From the NCBI GenBank assembly GCA_963774195.1, contig CAVZDY010000001.1:744001-808000 (forward strand): a stretch of DNA of 64,000 nt. The letters are read 5' to 3'. Origin of the DNA: Roseiarcus sp963774195 (lineage in GTDB: Bacteria; Pseudomonadota; Alphaproteobacteria; Rhizobiales; Beijerinckiaceae). Made by a program: the position numbers and the translations under genes. The notes below the pieces were generated by a model. That model searched no databases. It saw only the letters and a list, made by a program, of their open reading frames with translations, and had not been told where the DNA came from. This document shows, piece by piece, positions 17,579-26,517 of the stretch. How positions within the stretch are numbered: position 1 is the first letter of the stretch; every line of letters starts with the position of its first letter.

Positions 17579-17971
17579 ATGCGCCAATACATTGCCCTCA
17601 TTCACAAAGAGCCCGGTAGTGAATTCGGGGTTTCGTTTCCTGATTTGCCCGGCTGTGTGACCGCAGGCGACAACCTGGACGAAGCGCGTGACATGGCTGC
17701 GGAAGCTCTCGCGTTTCACCTCGAAGGTCTCGACCAAGACGGCGAACCGATCCCCGAGCCCTCGACGCTCGAGGCCGTCATGAAGGACCCGACCAATCGC
17801 GACGGCGTCGCGATCCTCGTGGCCGCGCCCGCGCGTTCCACCAAAGCGGTGCGCATCAACGTGACCCTCCCCGAAGACGTCCTCAAGGCGATCGACCGCC
17901 ACGCCGAAGCCAACGGCCTCAGCAGATCTGGCTTCCTCACACTTGCGGCGAAGAAGGCGCTGGCCGCCTAG
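17579..17971 (+). CDS. hicB: HicB-family antitoxin
   Basis: A 130-residue antitoxin that binds and inhibits HicA and represses the operon. The N-terminal partial RNase H-like domain has FGVSFPDLPGCVTAGDNLDEA and the AEALAFHLEGL helix. The C-terminal half (about 92-130) is a ribbon-helix-helix DNA-binding segment (VRINVTLPEDVLKAIDRHA, RSGFLTLAA). The ATG 17579 is five bases after the hicA stop. A complete and apparently intact type II toxin-antitoxin pair. Confidence 0.93.
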   Translation: MRQYIALIHKEPGSEFGVSFPDLPGCVTAGDNLDEARDMAAEALAFHLEGLDQDGEPIPEPSTLEAVMKDPTNRDGVAILVAAPARSTKAVRINVTLPEDVLKAIDRHAEANGLSRSGFLTLAAKKALAA

Positions 17972-18098
17972 CTAGAAATCCTGCTGGCCGCGAAAGGCCG
18001 GCCAAAGCCGACGCGAGCGCCTCCCGCGCCCGGCCGAAAATCATTGAACCGCGCGCCCGCCGCGATAGATTGCGGCCGACCTCTGTCGGATCCCCGTC

Positions 18099-19454
18099 AT
18101 GCGTGAGCGCCTCTATCTCTACTTGCGCGCCGCGCTCTACGCCCTGCGCGGCGGATTTCTCATCCGCCCGTTCGTCATCGCGCTCGTCTTCGGCGCGACC
18201 GGGGCGATTCTGTCCTCGGCGGAGGAATATGCGCCGCGGCTCAGCGCCTGGATTCCGACGACGCTTTTTCCCGTCAACCAGGATCCGGCGGTCGCGCTGA
18301 CCATCCTCTCCGAGATCGCCGGCTCGATCATGACGGTCGTCTCGATCGTCTTCGCCATCCTCTTGATGACGCTGACGCTTGCTTCGACGCAATTCTCGCC
18401 GCGCATCCTCGTCAGCTTCGTGCGCGACAAGAGCACCCAGCGCACGCTCGGCGTCTTTCTCGGCACCTTCTCCTATTGCATGGCGGCGCTGCCCGCGGTG
18501 CGCTCCGTGCCGCGCCCTTTCGTGCCGACGCTGACGGTGTTCGTCGCGATGCTGCTCGCGCTGGTCTGCGTCGGGTGGCTGATCTTCTTCATCAATCACA
18601 TCTCGCGTTCGATCAGCGTCAGCAACATCGTCGACCGCATCGCCCGCGAGGTCGAGCAGGTGATCGACGAACTGATGCCGCGACCGCGGGGCCCCTATGA
18701 GATCCCGGAGCGCTTCGAGCCTCTGCGCGAGATGCGCGAACGCCTGATCGTCAATCGCAAATCCGGCTATATCCGCTTCGTCGACGTGACTTTCCTCCAC
18801 GAGCGGGCGCGCACGGAGGGCCTGCGGATCGTGCTCGAGCGGCGCGTCGGCCAGTTCGTCCCCGCCGGCGTGCCGATCCTGCGCGTCGCCGAGGCGGGAC
18901 GGGTGACGCCTGAGCGCGAGGCGCAATTGCTGTCGGCGATCGACATCGGCCCGGCGCGCACTCTGCAGCAGGACGTCGAGTTCGGGATCATCCAGATCGC
19001 CGACATCGCCCTGCGCGCGATTTCGCCCGCCGTCAACGATCCAACGACGGCGATCAATTGCATCGACCAGCTCGCGCGGATCCTCATCTATTGGGCGGCG
19101 CGGACGCCGCCGCAGTCCCGCTTATATGGCCCGCCGCACGTGCTGCGGCTGGTGATGCCGTGGATCGGTTACGAGGGCCTGCTCGACACCGGCTTCGAGC
19201 AGATTCGCCACTACGCGCGCGGCGACGCGGCGGTCAGCCTTCGCCTGTTGCGCGCCTATGACGACATGATCGCGGCCGGGCTGCCGCTCGGCTGGGCCGA
19301 GGCGCTGATCGAGCGGGCGCGCCGCGTCGTTGAAGGGTGCGCTGAGACGCTGCCGAACAGCGACCTCGGGCCGTTGCGCCAGCGTCTCGATCAATTGGAG
19401 TTGCGAGCCGCGCCGCGCGCGGATCGGTCCGGAATGGCGGTCGGAGCAGGGTGA
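18099..19454 (+). CDS. DUF2254-family membrane protein
   Basis: A 451-residue inner-membrane protein. Four hydrophobic segments lie in the first 200 residues (about 20-40, 65-95, 125-140, 145-170). The family stretch STQFSPRILVSFVRDKSTQ and the following LGVFLGTFSYCM are diagnostic of DUF2254. The cytoplasmic C-terminal half contains DIGPARTLQQDVEFGI and RAISPAVNDPTTAINC, also conserved in the family. Function unknown. It stands alone between hicAB and a small convergent gene. Confidence 0.88.
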   Translation: MRERLYLYLRAALYALRGGFLIRPFVIALVFGATGAILSSAEEYAPRLSAWIPTTLFPVNQDPAVALTILSEIAGSIMTVVSIVFAILLMTLTLASTQFSPRILVSFVRDKSTQRTLGVFLGTFSYCMAALPAVRSVPRPFVPTLTVFVAMLLALVCVGWLIFFINHISRSISVSNIVDRIAREVEQVIDELMPRPRGPYEIPERFEPLREMRERLIVNRKSGYIRFVDVTFLHERARTEGLRIVLERRVGQFVPAGVPILRVAEAGRVTPEREAQLLSAIDIGPARTLQQDVEFGIIQIADIALRAISPAVNDPTTAINCIDQLARILIYWAARTPPQSRLYGPPHVLRLVMPWIGYEGLLDTGFEQIRHYARGDAAVSLRLLRAYDDMIAAGLPLGWAEALIERARRVVEGCAETLPNSDLGPLRQRLDQLELRAAPRADRSGMAVGAG

Positions 19455-19480
19455 GCCGGCTCGTTTGACGCTTCGGCGCG

Positions 19481-19711
19481 TCAGCAGAGAGCTTCGGTCC
19501 GCCGGCGTGGTGGAAATGGCGCCGTCGCCGGCTCCGCCTTAATGGACCGCGGATCCGGCCGAAGCGGCAGGTCGGCGAGTTCCCGCAGCGTCATCGCCGC
19601 GATGGCCGGATGGTCGATCGGGTCCGTTTCACGCGGCGGCGGGGCCACCGGGGCGTTCCACAGGCGACCGGCAAGCGCGCTGATCGGCGAATAGAAAAAG
19701 TAAAGCGTCAT
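19481..19711 (-). CDS. Small hypothetical protein, possibly DUF1127-like
   Basis: A 76-residue reading frame divergent from the LysR gene. The N-terminus MTLYFFYSPISALAGRLW is hydrophobic and amphipathic. The centre HPAIAAMTLRELADLPL recalls the short C-terminal motif of small DUF1127 proteins. The tail is Arg/Pro rich. Support is modest: position and reading frame, not strong homology. The LysR product could regulate it. Confidence 0.4.
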   Translation of the reverse strand: MTLYFFYSPISALAGRLWNAPVAPPPRETDPIDHPAIAAMTLRELADLPLRPDPRSIKAEPATAPFPPRRRTEALC

Positions 19712-19803
19712 TGACGCCTCCTCAAACGAGAATGGCTAGAAGATAGGCCTCGCCTTGCCGCGCAGGTATGGAGAATCGCCCCGCGAGCCTTTAGTCTCGC
19801 TAT

Positions 19804-20694
19804 ATGGACCGCTTAAACCGCTATCCACTCGTCGCCCTGCGCGCCGTCGAGGCGGCGGGCCGGCTCGGCGGGCTCGCCAAGGCGGCCGAGGAGCTCGGCG
19901 TCACCGTCGGCGCGGTGAGCCAGCACATTCGCAAGGTGGAGGCGCAGCTTGGCCAGAATGTCTTCGAGCGGACCGCCCGCGGCCTCCGGCCAACCGTCGT
20001 CGGCGCGCCGCTCGTCGATGCGCTGACACGCGGCTTGCAGGAGATTGGTCGCGCCGTCGCCGCGGCGGAGGCGCGCCGGAACCCCGGCCTCACCATCTCG
20101 GTCGCGCCGGTGCTGGCGGCCAAGTGGCTGGTGCCGCGGCTCACCCGCTTCTACGCAGCCCATCCCGGAGTTCCGCTGCGCATCGACGCTTCGACCGAAC
20201 TGGCCGATTTGGACGCTTCCGACATCGACGCTGGCCTGCGGGTCGGAGCCGGGCCGTGGGCGAACGTGCGCGCGGAAAGGCTCGCCGGTCTCGATCTTTT
20301 CCCCGTCTGCAGCCCGGCGCTTGCCGAGCGGATCCATGACGTCGACGACCTCTCCGGCCTTGCCGCGATTCGCGACCACGGCTCGCCCCGCCGCTGGCCG
20401 CAATGGCTCGCCGGCGCCGGCGCGCCAGACCTGCCGCTGGGCGGCGGCCCAGTCTATTCCGACGCCGCGCTGTGTTTGGAGGCGGCGATCGCCGGGCAGG
20501 GCGTGGCGATCGCGTGGCCGACGCTCGCCATCGACGCGCTCCGGTCCGGCTGCTTGCGCGCGCCGTTCCCGCTCCGCGTCCCCTCGGGCGACGCCTATTG
20601 GCTCGTAACTTCAACGTCGCGCGCATCGTCGGCCAACCTCAGCGCATTCGCCCGTTGGCTACGGGGCGAATTGGCGGCCGATTGCGTGACCTGA
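19804..20694 (+). CDS. LysR-family transcriptional regulator (GcvA type)
   Basis: A 296-residue regulator. The N-terminal winged helix-turn-helix is clear (LVALRAVEAAGRLGGLAKAA, then VSQHIRKVEAQLG, then LFERT-like VFERTARGL). The effector domain from about residue 95 starts LTISVAPVLAAKWLVPRL, which is typical of the GcvA/AmpR-like subgroup. The effector is unknown. A 92-base gap separates it from the divergent small gene, and murC follows 92 bases downstream, so the small gene is a likelier target than mur. Confidence 0.9.
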   Translation: MDRLNRYPLVALRAVEAAGRLGGLAKAAEELGVTVGAVSQHIRKVEAQLGQNVFERTARGLRPTVVGAPLVDALTRGLQEIGRAVAAAEARRNPGLTISVAPVLAAKWLVPRLTRFYAAHPGVPLRIDASTELADLDASDIDAGLRVGAGPWANVRAERLAGLDLFPVCSPALAERIHDVDDLSGLAAIRDHGSPRRWPQWLAGAGAPDLPLGGGPVYSDAALCLEAAIAGQGVAIAWPTLAIDALRSGCLRAPFPLRVPSGDAYWLVTSTSRASSANLSAFARWLRGELAADCVT

Positions 20695-20786
20695 GGCGCG
20701 CGGTCATTTGGCCAAATCGCCGAATCCGGCTATTTGCGAGGGTTCAACCATGCGCTGGCGACGCCGGCCGCGCTGAGGAGAACTTC

Positions 20787-22199
20787 ATGAAGTTGCCGAG
20801 CGAGCTTGGCCCCATTCATTTCGTCGGCATTGGCGGGATCGGCATGTCCGGCATCGCCGAGGTGCTGATCAATCTCGGCTACAAGGTCCAAGGCTCGGAT
20901 GCGAGCGACAACGCCAACGTCAAGCGGCTGCGCGACAAGGGCGCGCGCGTCTTTGTCGGCCACGACGCGGGCAATCTCGGCGAAGCGGCGGTCGTCGTCG
21001 TCTCGACTGCGATCAAGCGCGACAACCCCGAGCTCGCCGTCGCCCGCGTCCGGCGCATCCCCGTCGTCCGGCGGGCGGAAATGCTCGCCGAGCTGATGCG
21101 CCTCAAGCAATGCGTCGCCATCGCCGGCACGCATGGCAAGACGACGACGACCTCGCTGGTCGCGACCCTGCTGGATGCAGCGAATCTCGATCCGACCGTG
21201 ATCAACGGCGGCATCATCAACGCCTATGGCACCAATGCGCGGCTCGGCGACGGCGACTGGATGGTGGTCGAAGCCGACGAAAGCGACGGTACGTTCCTCA
21301 AGTTGCCCGCCGACGTCGCCATCGTCACCAACATCGATCCCGAGCACCTCGACCACTTCAAGACCTTCGACGCGATCAAGGACGCCTTCTTCGCCTTCAT
21401 CGAGAACCTGCCGTTCTACGGCTTTGCGGTGGTCTGCCTCGACCATCCGACCGTGCAGGAGCTCGTCGGGCGCATCGAGGACCGGCGCGTCATCACTTAT
21501 GGTGAGAATCCGCAGGCGGACGTGCGCTTGCTCGACGTCGATCTCAAGGGCGGCGTGACCCGCTTTTCCGTGCTGATCCGCGACCGCAAGACCGGCCGCG
21601 CGACCTTCATCGACGATCTCGCGCTGCCGATGCCGGGGCGGCACAATGCGCTCAACGCGACCGCGGCGATCGCCGTCGCCCATGAATTGAAAGCGCCCGT
21701 CGAGACGATCCGCAAGGCGATCGCGTCATTCGGCGGCGTCAAGCGCCGCTTCACCCGTACCGGCGAATGGAACGGCGCCGCCATTTATGACGACTACGGC
21801 CACCACCCCGTCGAGATCGCCGCCGTGCTGCGCGCGGCTCGCGCGGCTGCTGAGGGCAAGGTGATCGCCGTGGTGCAGCCGCATCGCTACACCCGTCTGC
21901 AATTCTTGTTCGACGCCTTCGCGCAATGTTTCAACGACGCCGACACGGTGATCGTCGCCGACGTCTATCCCGCCGGCGAAGCGCCGATCCCGGGCGTCGA
22001 TAGGGACGCGCTCGCGACCGCGATCAACGCGCACGGCCACCGCCACGCCGTCGCGCTGACGTCCGCCGACAAGCTCGCTTCGATCATCCACGAGCTGGCC
22101 AAGCCCGGCGACTATGTGATCTGCCTCGGCGCCGGCAACATCACGCAATGGGCCTATGCGCTGCCGAACGAATTGGCGGCGCTGGATCGGCCGGCATGA
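20787..22199 (+). CDS. murC: UDP-N-acetylmuramate--L-alanine ligase
   Basis: Cytoplasmic peptidoglycan-precursor enzyme that adds L-Ala to UDP-MurNAc using ATP. The 470-residue protein begins HFVGIGGIGMSGIAEVL (Rossmann-like UDP-binding domain). The ATP-binding loop GTHGKTTTTS is near residue 112, and the central-domain region NIDPEHLDHF and the C-terminal YDDYGHHP follow as in Mur ligases. ATG 20787 has a GAGGAG ribosome site 7-12 bases upstream. It overlaps the amidotransferase gene by ATGA. The usual ftsW/murG neighbours are absent upstream, so the division/cell-wall cluster is split here. Confidence 0.96.
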   Translation: MKLPSELGPIHFVGIGGIGMSGIAEVLINLGYKVQGSDASDNANVKRLRDKGARVFVGHDAGNLGEAAVVVVSTAIKRDNPELAVARVRRIPVVRRAEMLAELMRLKQCVAIAGTHGKTTTTSLVATLLDAANLDPTVINGGIINAYGTNARLGDGDWMVVEADESDGTFLKLPADVAIVTNIDPEHLDHFKTFDAIKDAFFAFIENLPFYGFAVVCLDHPTVQELVGRIEDRRVITYGENPQADVRLLDVDLKGGVTRFSVLIRDRKTGRATFIDDLALPMPGRHNALNATAAIAVAHELKAPVETIRKAIASFGGVKRRFTRTGEWNGAAIYDDYGHHPVEIAAVLRAARAAAEGKVIAVVQPHRYTRLQFLFDAFAQCFNDADTVIVADVYPAGEAPIPGVDRDALATAINAHGHRHAVALTSADKLASIIHELAKPGDYVICLGAGNITQWAYALPNELAALDRPA

Positions 22200-22897
22200 G
22201 CAAGCGTGCGCTCGCCCTGCGACATGTGGCGTTCGAGGACGTCGGCGTGTGGTCCTCCGTGCTCGGCGAACGCGGCTATGACTTGCACTATGTCGAGGTC
22301 GGCCCGCGGTCGCTGCCGCTCGAAGCGATCGAAGCCTGCGATCTCCTGATCGTGCTCGGCGCGCCGATCGGCGTCTACGAAACCGACGCCTATCCGTGTC
22401 TTCTCGATGAGATCGAGGCGATCCGCCGCCGCCTCGCGGCGCGTCGGCCGACGCTTGGGGTCTGCCTCGGCGCGCAATTGATGGCGGCTGCGCTCGGCGC
22501 GCGCGTCGCGCCCGGCCCTGGCAAGGAGATCGGCTATGCGCCAGTCGAGCTGACGCCGGAAGGGCTCGGCTCGCCGCTCGCGGCCATCGCAGGTTCGAGC
22601 GTGCTGCACTGGCACGGCGACAATTTCGATCTGCCGGCCGGCGCCGAGCGGCTCGCCGCGACGAAGCTCTGCCCCAATCAGGCGTTCCGCTTGGGCGACT
22701 TTGCGCTCGGGCTGCAATTCCATATCGAGGCGGATCCAGACGGGCTGGAAAGCTGGCTGATCGGCCACGCCTGCGAACTGGCGGCCGCGAAGCTCGACCC
22801 GCGAACGCTGCGCGCCGAGGGGCGGCGGCACGGCGTGGCGACCGCCGCCGCCGGCCGGCGCGTCCTCAGCAAATGGATCGAGGGTTTGACGCAATGA
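22196..22897 (+). CDS. Class I glutamine amidotransferase (GMP-synthase-like)
   Basis: A 233-residue stand-alone glutaminase domain. The triad is complete: Cys90 in LGVCLGAQ, His176 and Glu178 in LQFHIEAD. It resembles the GMP-synthase-like subgroup that includes poorly characterised amidotransferases. The partner or acceptor enzyme is not evident. The gene overlaps murC by four bases at its start and murB by four bases at its end, so it is translationally coupled with both. An involvement in precursor amidation is suggested only by location. Confidence 0.88.
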   Translation: MSKRALALRHVAFEDVGVWSSVLGERGYDLHYVEVGPRSLPLEAIEACDLLIVLGAPIGVYETDAYPCLLDEIEAIRRRLAARRPTLGVCLGAQLMAAALGARVAPGPGKEIGYAPVELTPEGLGSPLAAIAGSSVLHWHGDNFDLPAGAERLAATKLCPNQAFRLGDFALGLQFHIEADPDGLESWLIGHACELAAAKLDPRTLRAEGRRHGVATAAAGRRVLSKWIEGLTQ

Positions 22898-23823
22898 CGG
22901 TCCACGTTTCCGAGCTGGCGGCCGAGCTGCAGGCGCTTGCGCCCAAACTGCGCGGGCGGATGAGCGTGAATGTCCCGCTTGCGCCCTACACGTGGTTTCG
23001 TGTCGGCGGGCCGGCCGAGGCGCTGTTTTCGCCGGCCGACGAAGAGGATCTGGCGGTCTTCCTGGCGGCGCTGCCGCGCAGCGTCACCGTCACCGTCATC
23101 GGCGTCGGCTCCAACCTCATCGTGCGCGACGGCGGCATTTCTGGCGTCGTCATCCGGCTTGGCGGCAAGGGCTTCGGCGCGATCGAGACGACGGACGATC
23201 TGCGCGTGCTCGCCGGCTCAGCGGCCCTCGACGCGCAAGTCGCGCGCGCGGCCGCCGAGGCCGGGATCGACGGCCTTGCCTTCTATCGCGGCGTGCCCGG
23301 CTCGATCGGCGGCGCGCTCAGGATGAACGCCGGCGCGCACGGCGGGGAGACGCGCGAGTGCCTCGTCGAGGCGCGCGGAGTCGATCGCTCGGGGACGATC
23401 CGCGTGTTCGACAACCCCGCCATGGGTTTCTCCTATCGCCACAGCGAGGCGCCGGACGACGTGATTTTCACGCGCGCCGTCTATCAGGGCCGGCGCGGCG
23501 AACCGGAGACGATCCGCGCCGAAATGGAGCGCATCACCGCCGCGCGCGAAGCCTCTCAGCCGATCCGCGAGAAGACCGGCGGCTCCACCTTCAAGAACCC
23601 GCCCGGCCGCAAGGCGTGGCAATTGGTCGACGCCGCCGGCTGCCGCGGCCTCGTCGTCGGGGGCGCTGAGGTTTCGACGATGCACTGCAACTTCCTCATC
23701 AACCGCGGCGCCGCCACTGCGGCGGACATCGAGGCGCTGGGTGAGGAAGTGCGCCGGCGCGTCAGGGGGAATAGCGGCGTCGAACTGGAATGGGAGATCA
23801 AGCGTCTGGGCGTCGCTGCCTGA
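22894..23823 (+). CDS. murB: UDP-N-acetylenolpyruvoylglucosamine reductase
   Basis: FAD- and NADPH-dependent enzyme that reduces UDP-GlcNAc-enolpyruvate to UDP-MurNAc. The 309-residue protein has the FAD-binding start LAPYTWFRVGGPAEALF, GVGSNLIVRDGGISGVVIRL, YRGVPGSIGGALRMNAGAHG, and the catalytic Ser region TGGSTFKNPPG near residue 232. The C-terminal ELEWEIKRLG carries the Glu that takes part in catalysis. The start ATG 22894 overlaps the amidotransferase stop. A repeat hairpin follows six bases after the stop. Confidence 0.96.
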   Translation: MTVHVSELAAELQALAPKLRGRMSVNVPLAPYTWFRVGGPAEALFSPADEEDLAVFLAALPRSVTVTVIGVGSNLIVRDGGISGVVIRLGGKGFGAIETTDDLRVLAGSAALDAQVARAAAEAGIDGLAFYRGVPGSIGGALRMNAGAHGGETRECLVEARGVDRSGTIRVFDNPAMGFSYRHSEAPDDVIFTRAVYQGRRGEPETIRAEMERITAAREASQPIREKTGGSTFKNPPGRKAWQLVDAAGCRGLVVGGAEVSTMHCNFLINRGAATAADIEALGEEVRRRVRGNSGVELEWEIKRLGVAA

Positions 23824-23829
23824 AAGGCT

Positions 23830-23852
23830 CCTTCTCCCGCAGGGGGAGAAGG
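23830..23852. repeat. Short palindromic repeat, possible terminator of the mur operon
   Basis: CCTTCTCCC (23830-23838) and GGGAGAAGG (23844-23852) form a 9-bp stem with a five-base loop. The same stem recurs at 56744-56766 and 56993-57015, so it is a dispersed element. It stands between the convergent ends of murB and the thymidylate-synthase-like gene, where it could also stop transcription. Confidence 0.7.
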
Positions 23853-23886
23853 GAGTCGGCGGCGCCACGTCAATCACAAAGTCGCT

Positions 23887-24597
23887 CTACGCCTCGACCG
23901 TCATTCGCGCCTCGGCCAGCGTCTTGCGCATCAGCCAGACTTCCGTCTCGTAGATCGTCGCCGATTTGACGATCATCGTCAGTCGGCCGGTGGGCGCGTC
24001 GAGGCGGGCGGCGACGTGGCGCTGGATCTCCGCGAGCTCGATGAGATTGCCGAAGCCCTTCTTGCCGAAGTCGATGCTGTGCGCATAGACGACGAGTTCG
24101 AGACGGCCGGCCCGGCGCCAGAAGTCGAGCAGACTGACGCAGGGGATGTAGGTCGTGTCCGTGAGCGGCTCGAAGGTCGTGATCGTCGCGTAGCTGGCGG
24201 CCGGATCGCGCGCCAGCGTCTCGACGACATGGGCGAGCTGGTTGCGCCCCGTCCCTGCGTAGTCGAACAGCCGGCTCGCATAGCTGCGCGCGCCGCCGAG
24301 TTCGGCGACGCGGGCCGAATCGTGAAAATTGGCGCGCATCCAGGCGAGCCAATCGGGGCTCGCGTGCCGCGCGATCAGAACGTCGTCGGGGTCAGGGTGA
24401 GCGACGTCAAGCGTCAGCAGCTCCACCTCGAGCAGCGGCAGCCCGTTGAACGTGCTTGGCGCGCCGTCGGCGAGAATCGCCTCCGCAGCGGCGAGCCACG
24501 CCTCGCCCAATGTCTCCGTCGCCAACGTCCGTCCCCGCGAGGATGGCGCAGAGTCGCGCGAAGGCGGAGCGATCGGGACGGGTGGGCTGACGTTCAA
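23887..24597 (-). CDS. Divergent thymidylate-synthase-fold protein
   Basis: A 236-residue protein with no signal peptide. Residues 151-184 match the thymidylate synthase core: Cys153 in IPCVSLLDF, then AHSIDFGKKGFGN with Ser174, Asp176 and Asn184. Measured from the Cys, these have the same spacing as Cys146, Ser167, Asp169 and Asn177 of E. coli ThyA, and Tyr216 falls where Tyr209 does. Arg166 is His173, His147 is Val154, His207 is Thr214, and the paired Arg126/127 that bind phosphate from the other subunit are absent. It therefore probably does not methylate dUMP in the usual way. The call rests on these motifs; overall similarity is low. Divergent from the sulfatase gene. Confidence 0.68.
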   Translation of the reverse strand: MNVSPPVPIAPPSRDSAPSSRGRTLATETLGEAWLAAAEAILADGAPSTFNGLPLLEVELLTLDVAHPDPDDVLIARHASPDWLAWMRANFHDSARVAELGGARSYASRLFDYAGTGRNQLAHVVETLARDPAASYATITTFEPLTDTTYIPCVSLLDFWRRAGRLELVVYAHSIDFGKKGFGNLIELAEIQRHVAARLDAPTGRLTMIVKSATIYETEVWLMRKTLAEARMTVEA

Positions 24598-24843
24598 GAG
24601 CGTTCCTCCAATGCGCGGCTGCTTGGCGACGCCGCATCCTTCGAAACGTTAAGCCATTGATCTTCCGATCGCACCCAAAATCGCTGTGCGGCATCGTCCC
24701 GGCGAAGCCATGAGAGGGTTACGCCCTAATGGTAGTGTCGGCGCGCATGGCGCGGCGCTATAGCGCACGTTGGGGGGCGTCCGCCTTGCCGGCGTTGCAC
24801 GCTATCGAAGGCAACCCAGGCGGCAGGCTGCTGGGAGGTCCCT

Positions 24844-26511
24844 ATGAAAATCTCATATTGGCTCGGCGCCGGGCTGTTGGCGTTGTGCTCGGGGGTCGCC
24901 GCGACTGACCGCGCCGACGCGCAAGAGAAACGGCCGAACATCGTCATGCTGATGACGGACGATACCGGCTGGAACGATTTCGGCTGCTATTCCCTTGGCG
25001 GCGCCGCGCTTGGTCACCCGACGCCGAATGTCGACAGGATCTGCCGGGAGGGAGCCGTCTTCACCAATTGGTACGGCCAGGCGAGTTGCACCGCAGGCCG
25101 GGCTTCGTTCATCACCGGGCGCATTCCCATCCGCTCTGCATTGTCGATCGTGCTGGCGCCGGGCGACGATAACCACTTGAGAAAGGAGACGCCGACGATC
25201 GCCGAGTTTTTCCAGAAGAACGGATACTCGACCTACTTTTCCGGCAAATGGCACCTCGGCGACAAGCCGGACTCCTATCCGATCGCGCACGGTTTTGACG
25301 AGATGAAGAATTTCGCCGCGTATTACGCAGGCGTCTACTCGTACAACGACACCTCGAAATGGTTCCACCCGTGGTTCCCGTCGTTCAATCCGGAATTCAA
25401 TCGGATGTATGACGACATCGTCAATCTCGGCGAATGGGAGGGAACCGCAGGACAGCCAGCCAAGATGGTGTCGACCATCACATATGACAGCTTGGCCGAC
25501 TTCGACGTCAAACAGACCAATTCGGCGATCGACTACATCAAGCAACACGCGAAATCGGCGAAGCCGTTCTTCATGGACGTCAACTATATCAAGATGCATA
25601 ATCCGACCAACGCGGCGCCGGCGTTCCGCGGCATGTCGCATCTTGGCGACTATTCCGATTCGTTGATGGAGCTGGATGCGGACATTGGCCGCGTCATGGA
25701 CGAAATCCGCGCCGACGCGCCCAATACGATCGTGATCGTGACTGCCGACAACGGCGCCTGGCTGGACGCCTATCCGGACGCCGGCACGACGCCGTTCCGC
25801 GGCGAAAAAGGCAGCCCGTTCGAAGGCGGCTGGCGAGTGCCGGGCATCATGTGGTGGCCGGGACACATCTCCGCGGGCTCGCACTACGATGAGATGATGT
25901 CGCATATCGATGCCTGGGCGACGCTCGCCGGGATGGTCGGCTTGACGCCTCCGCCCCACGATTGGGTCGGCAACGACAACAAACCGATCTATTTCGACAG
26001 CATCGACAACAGCGCCTACATTCTCGGCAAGGCGCCGCATTCTGCGCGCACGTCGTGGATTTATGTCGACGGCGAGGTTTTCGAGGGGGCGCGAGCCGAT
26101 GTTGGCGGCGATCCCAAGGAGCCATGGATTCATATCGCCTGGAAGTTTCTGTACACCGCCAAAGATTCCTGGCTCGGCGTGACTGCGAATCTGGGCTCGA
26201 TCGGCGCCCTCTACAATCTGACGATGGACCCCTACGAGAAATACGACATGATCTTCAACGGCGCCGCGCCGGCGCGCGTGCTCACGTCGTCTCCGGGGAG
26301 ATATGCGGGCGAGGACAATGGCTGGGTGCTCGCGCTGATCTATCCCGCCATTGTCGAGTTCGACAAGTCGATCATCAAATATCCGAACATCACTCGCTTT
26401 GTCGGCGGAGCCTCGAACGATCTCGTGCCCGACCTCCAGCATCCCGACAATCCTGTGCCGTTGTTGAAGGATCAGATCGAAAAGCTCCACATCGGCGGCG
26501 GCGGCGGCTGA
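24844..26511 (+). CDS. Secreted sulfatase (arylsulfatase family)
   Basis: A 555-residue hydrolase of sulfate esters. A signal peptide spans about residues 1-26 (ADA-Q). Metal ligands D39 and D40 are in MLMTDDTGWNDFG. The formylglycine motif is C82-T-A-G-R86, the cysteine type needing oxidation by a formylglycine-generating enzyme. KWHLGDKP and TADNGAW supply the other conserved catalytic and metal residues. The C-terminal half has long loops ending in a Gly run. A formylglycine-generating enzyme is not in the window. The next gene starts seven bases later and is probably co-transcribed. Substrate unknown. Confidence 0.92.
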   Translation: MKISYWLGAGLLALCSGVAATDRADAQEKRPNIVMLMTDDTGWNDFGCYSLGGAALGHPTPNVDRICREGAVFTNWYGQASCTAGRASFITGRIPIRSALSIVLAPGDDNHLRKETPTIAEFFQKNGYSTYFSGKWHLGDKPDSYPIAHGFDEMKNFAAYYAGVYSYNDTSKWFHPWFPSFNPEFNRMYDDIVNLGEWEGTAGQPAKMVSTITYDSLADFDVKQTNSAIDYIKQHAKSAKPFFMDVNYIKMHNPTNAAPAFRGMSHLGDYSDSLMELDADIGRVMDEIRADAPNTIVIVTADNGAWLDAYPDAGTTPFRGEKGSPFEGGWRVPGIMWWPGHISAGSHYDEMMSHIDAWATLAGMVGLTPPPHDWVGNDNKPIYFDSIDNSAYILGKAPHSARTSWIYVDGEVFEGARADVGGDPKEPWIHIAWKFLYTAKDSWLGVTANLGSIGALYNLTMDPYEKYDMIFNGAAPARVLTSSPGRYAGEDNGWVLALIYPAIVEFDKSIIKYPNITRFVGGASNDLVPDLQHPDNPVPLLKDQIEKLHIGGGGG

Positions 26512-26517
26512 TCGCCC

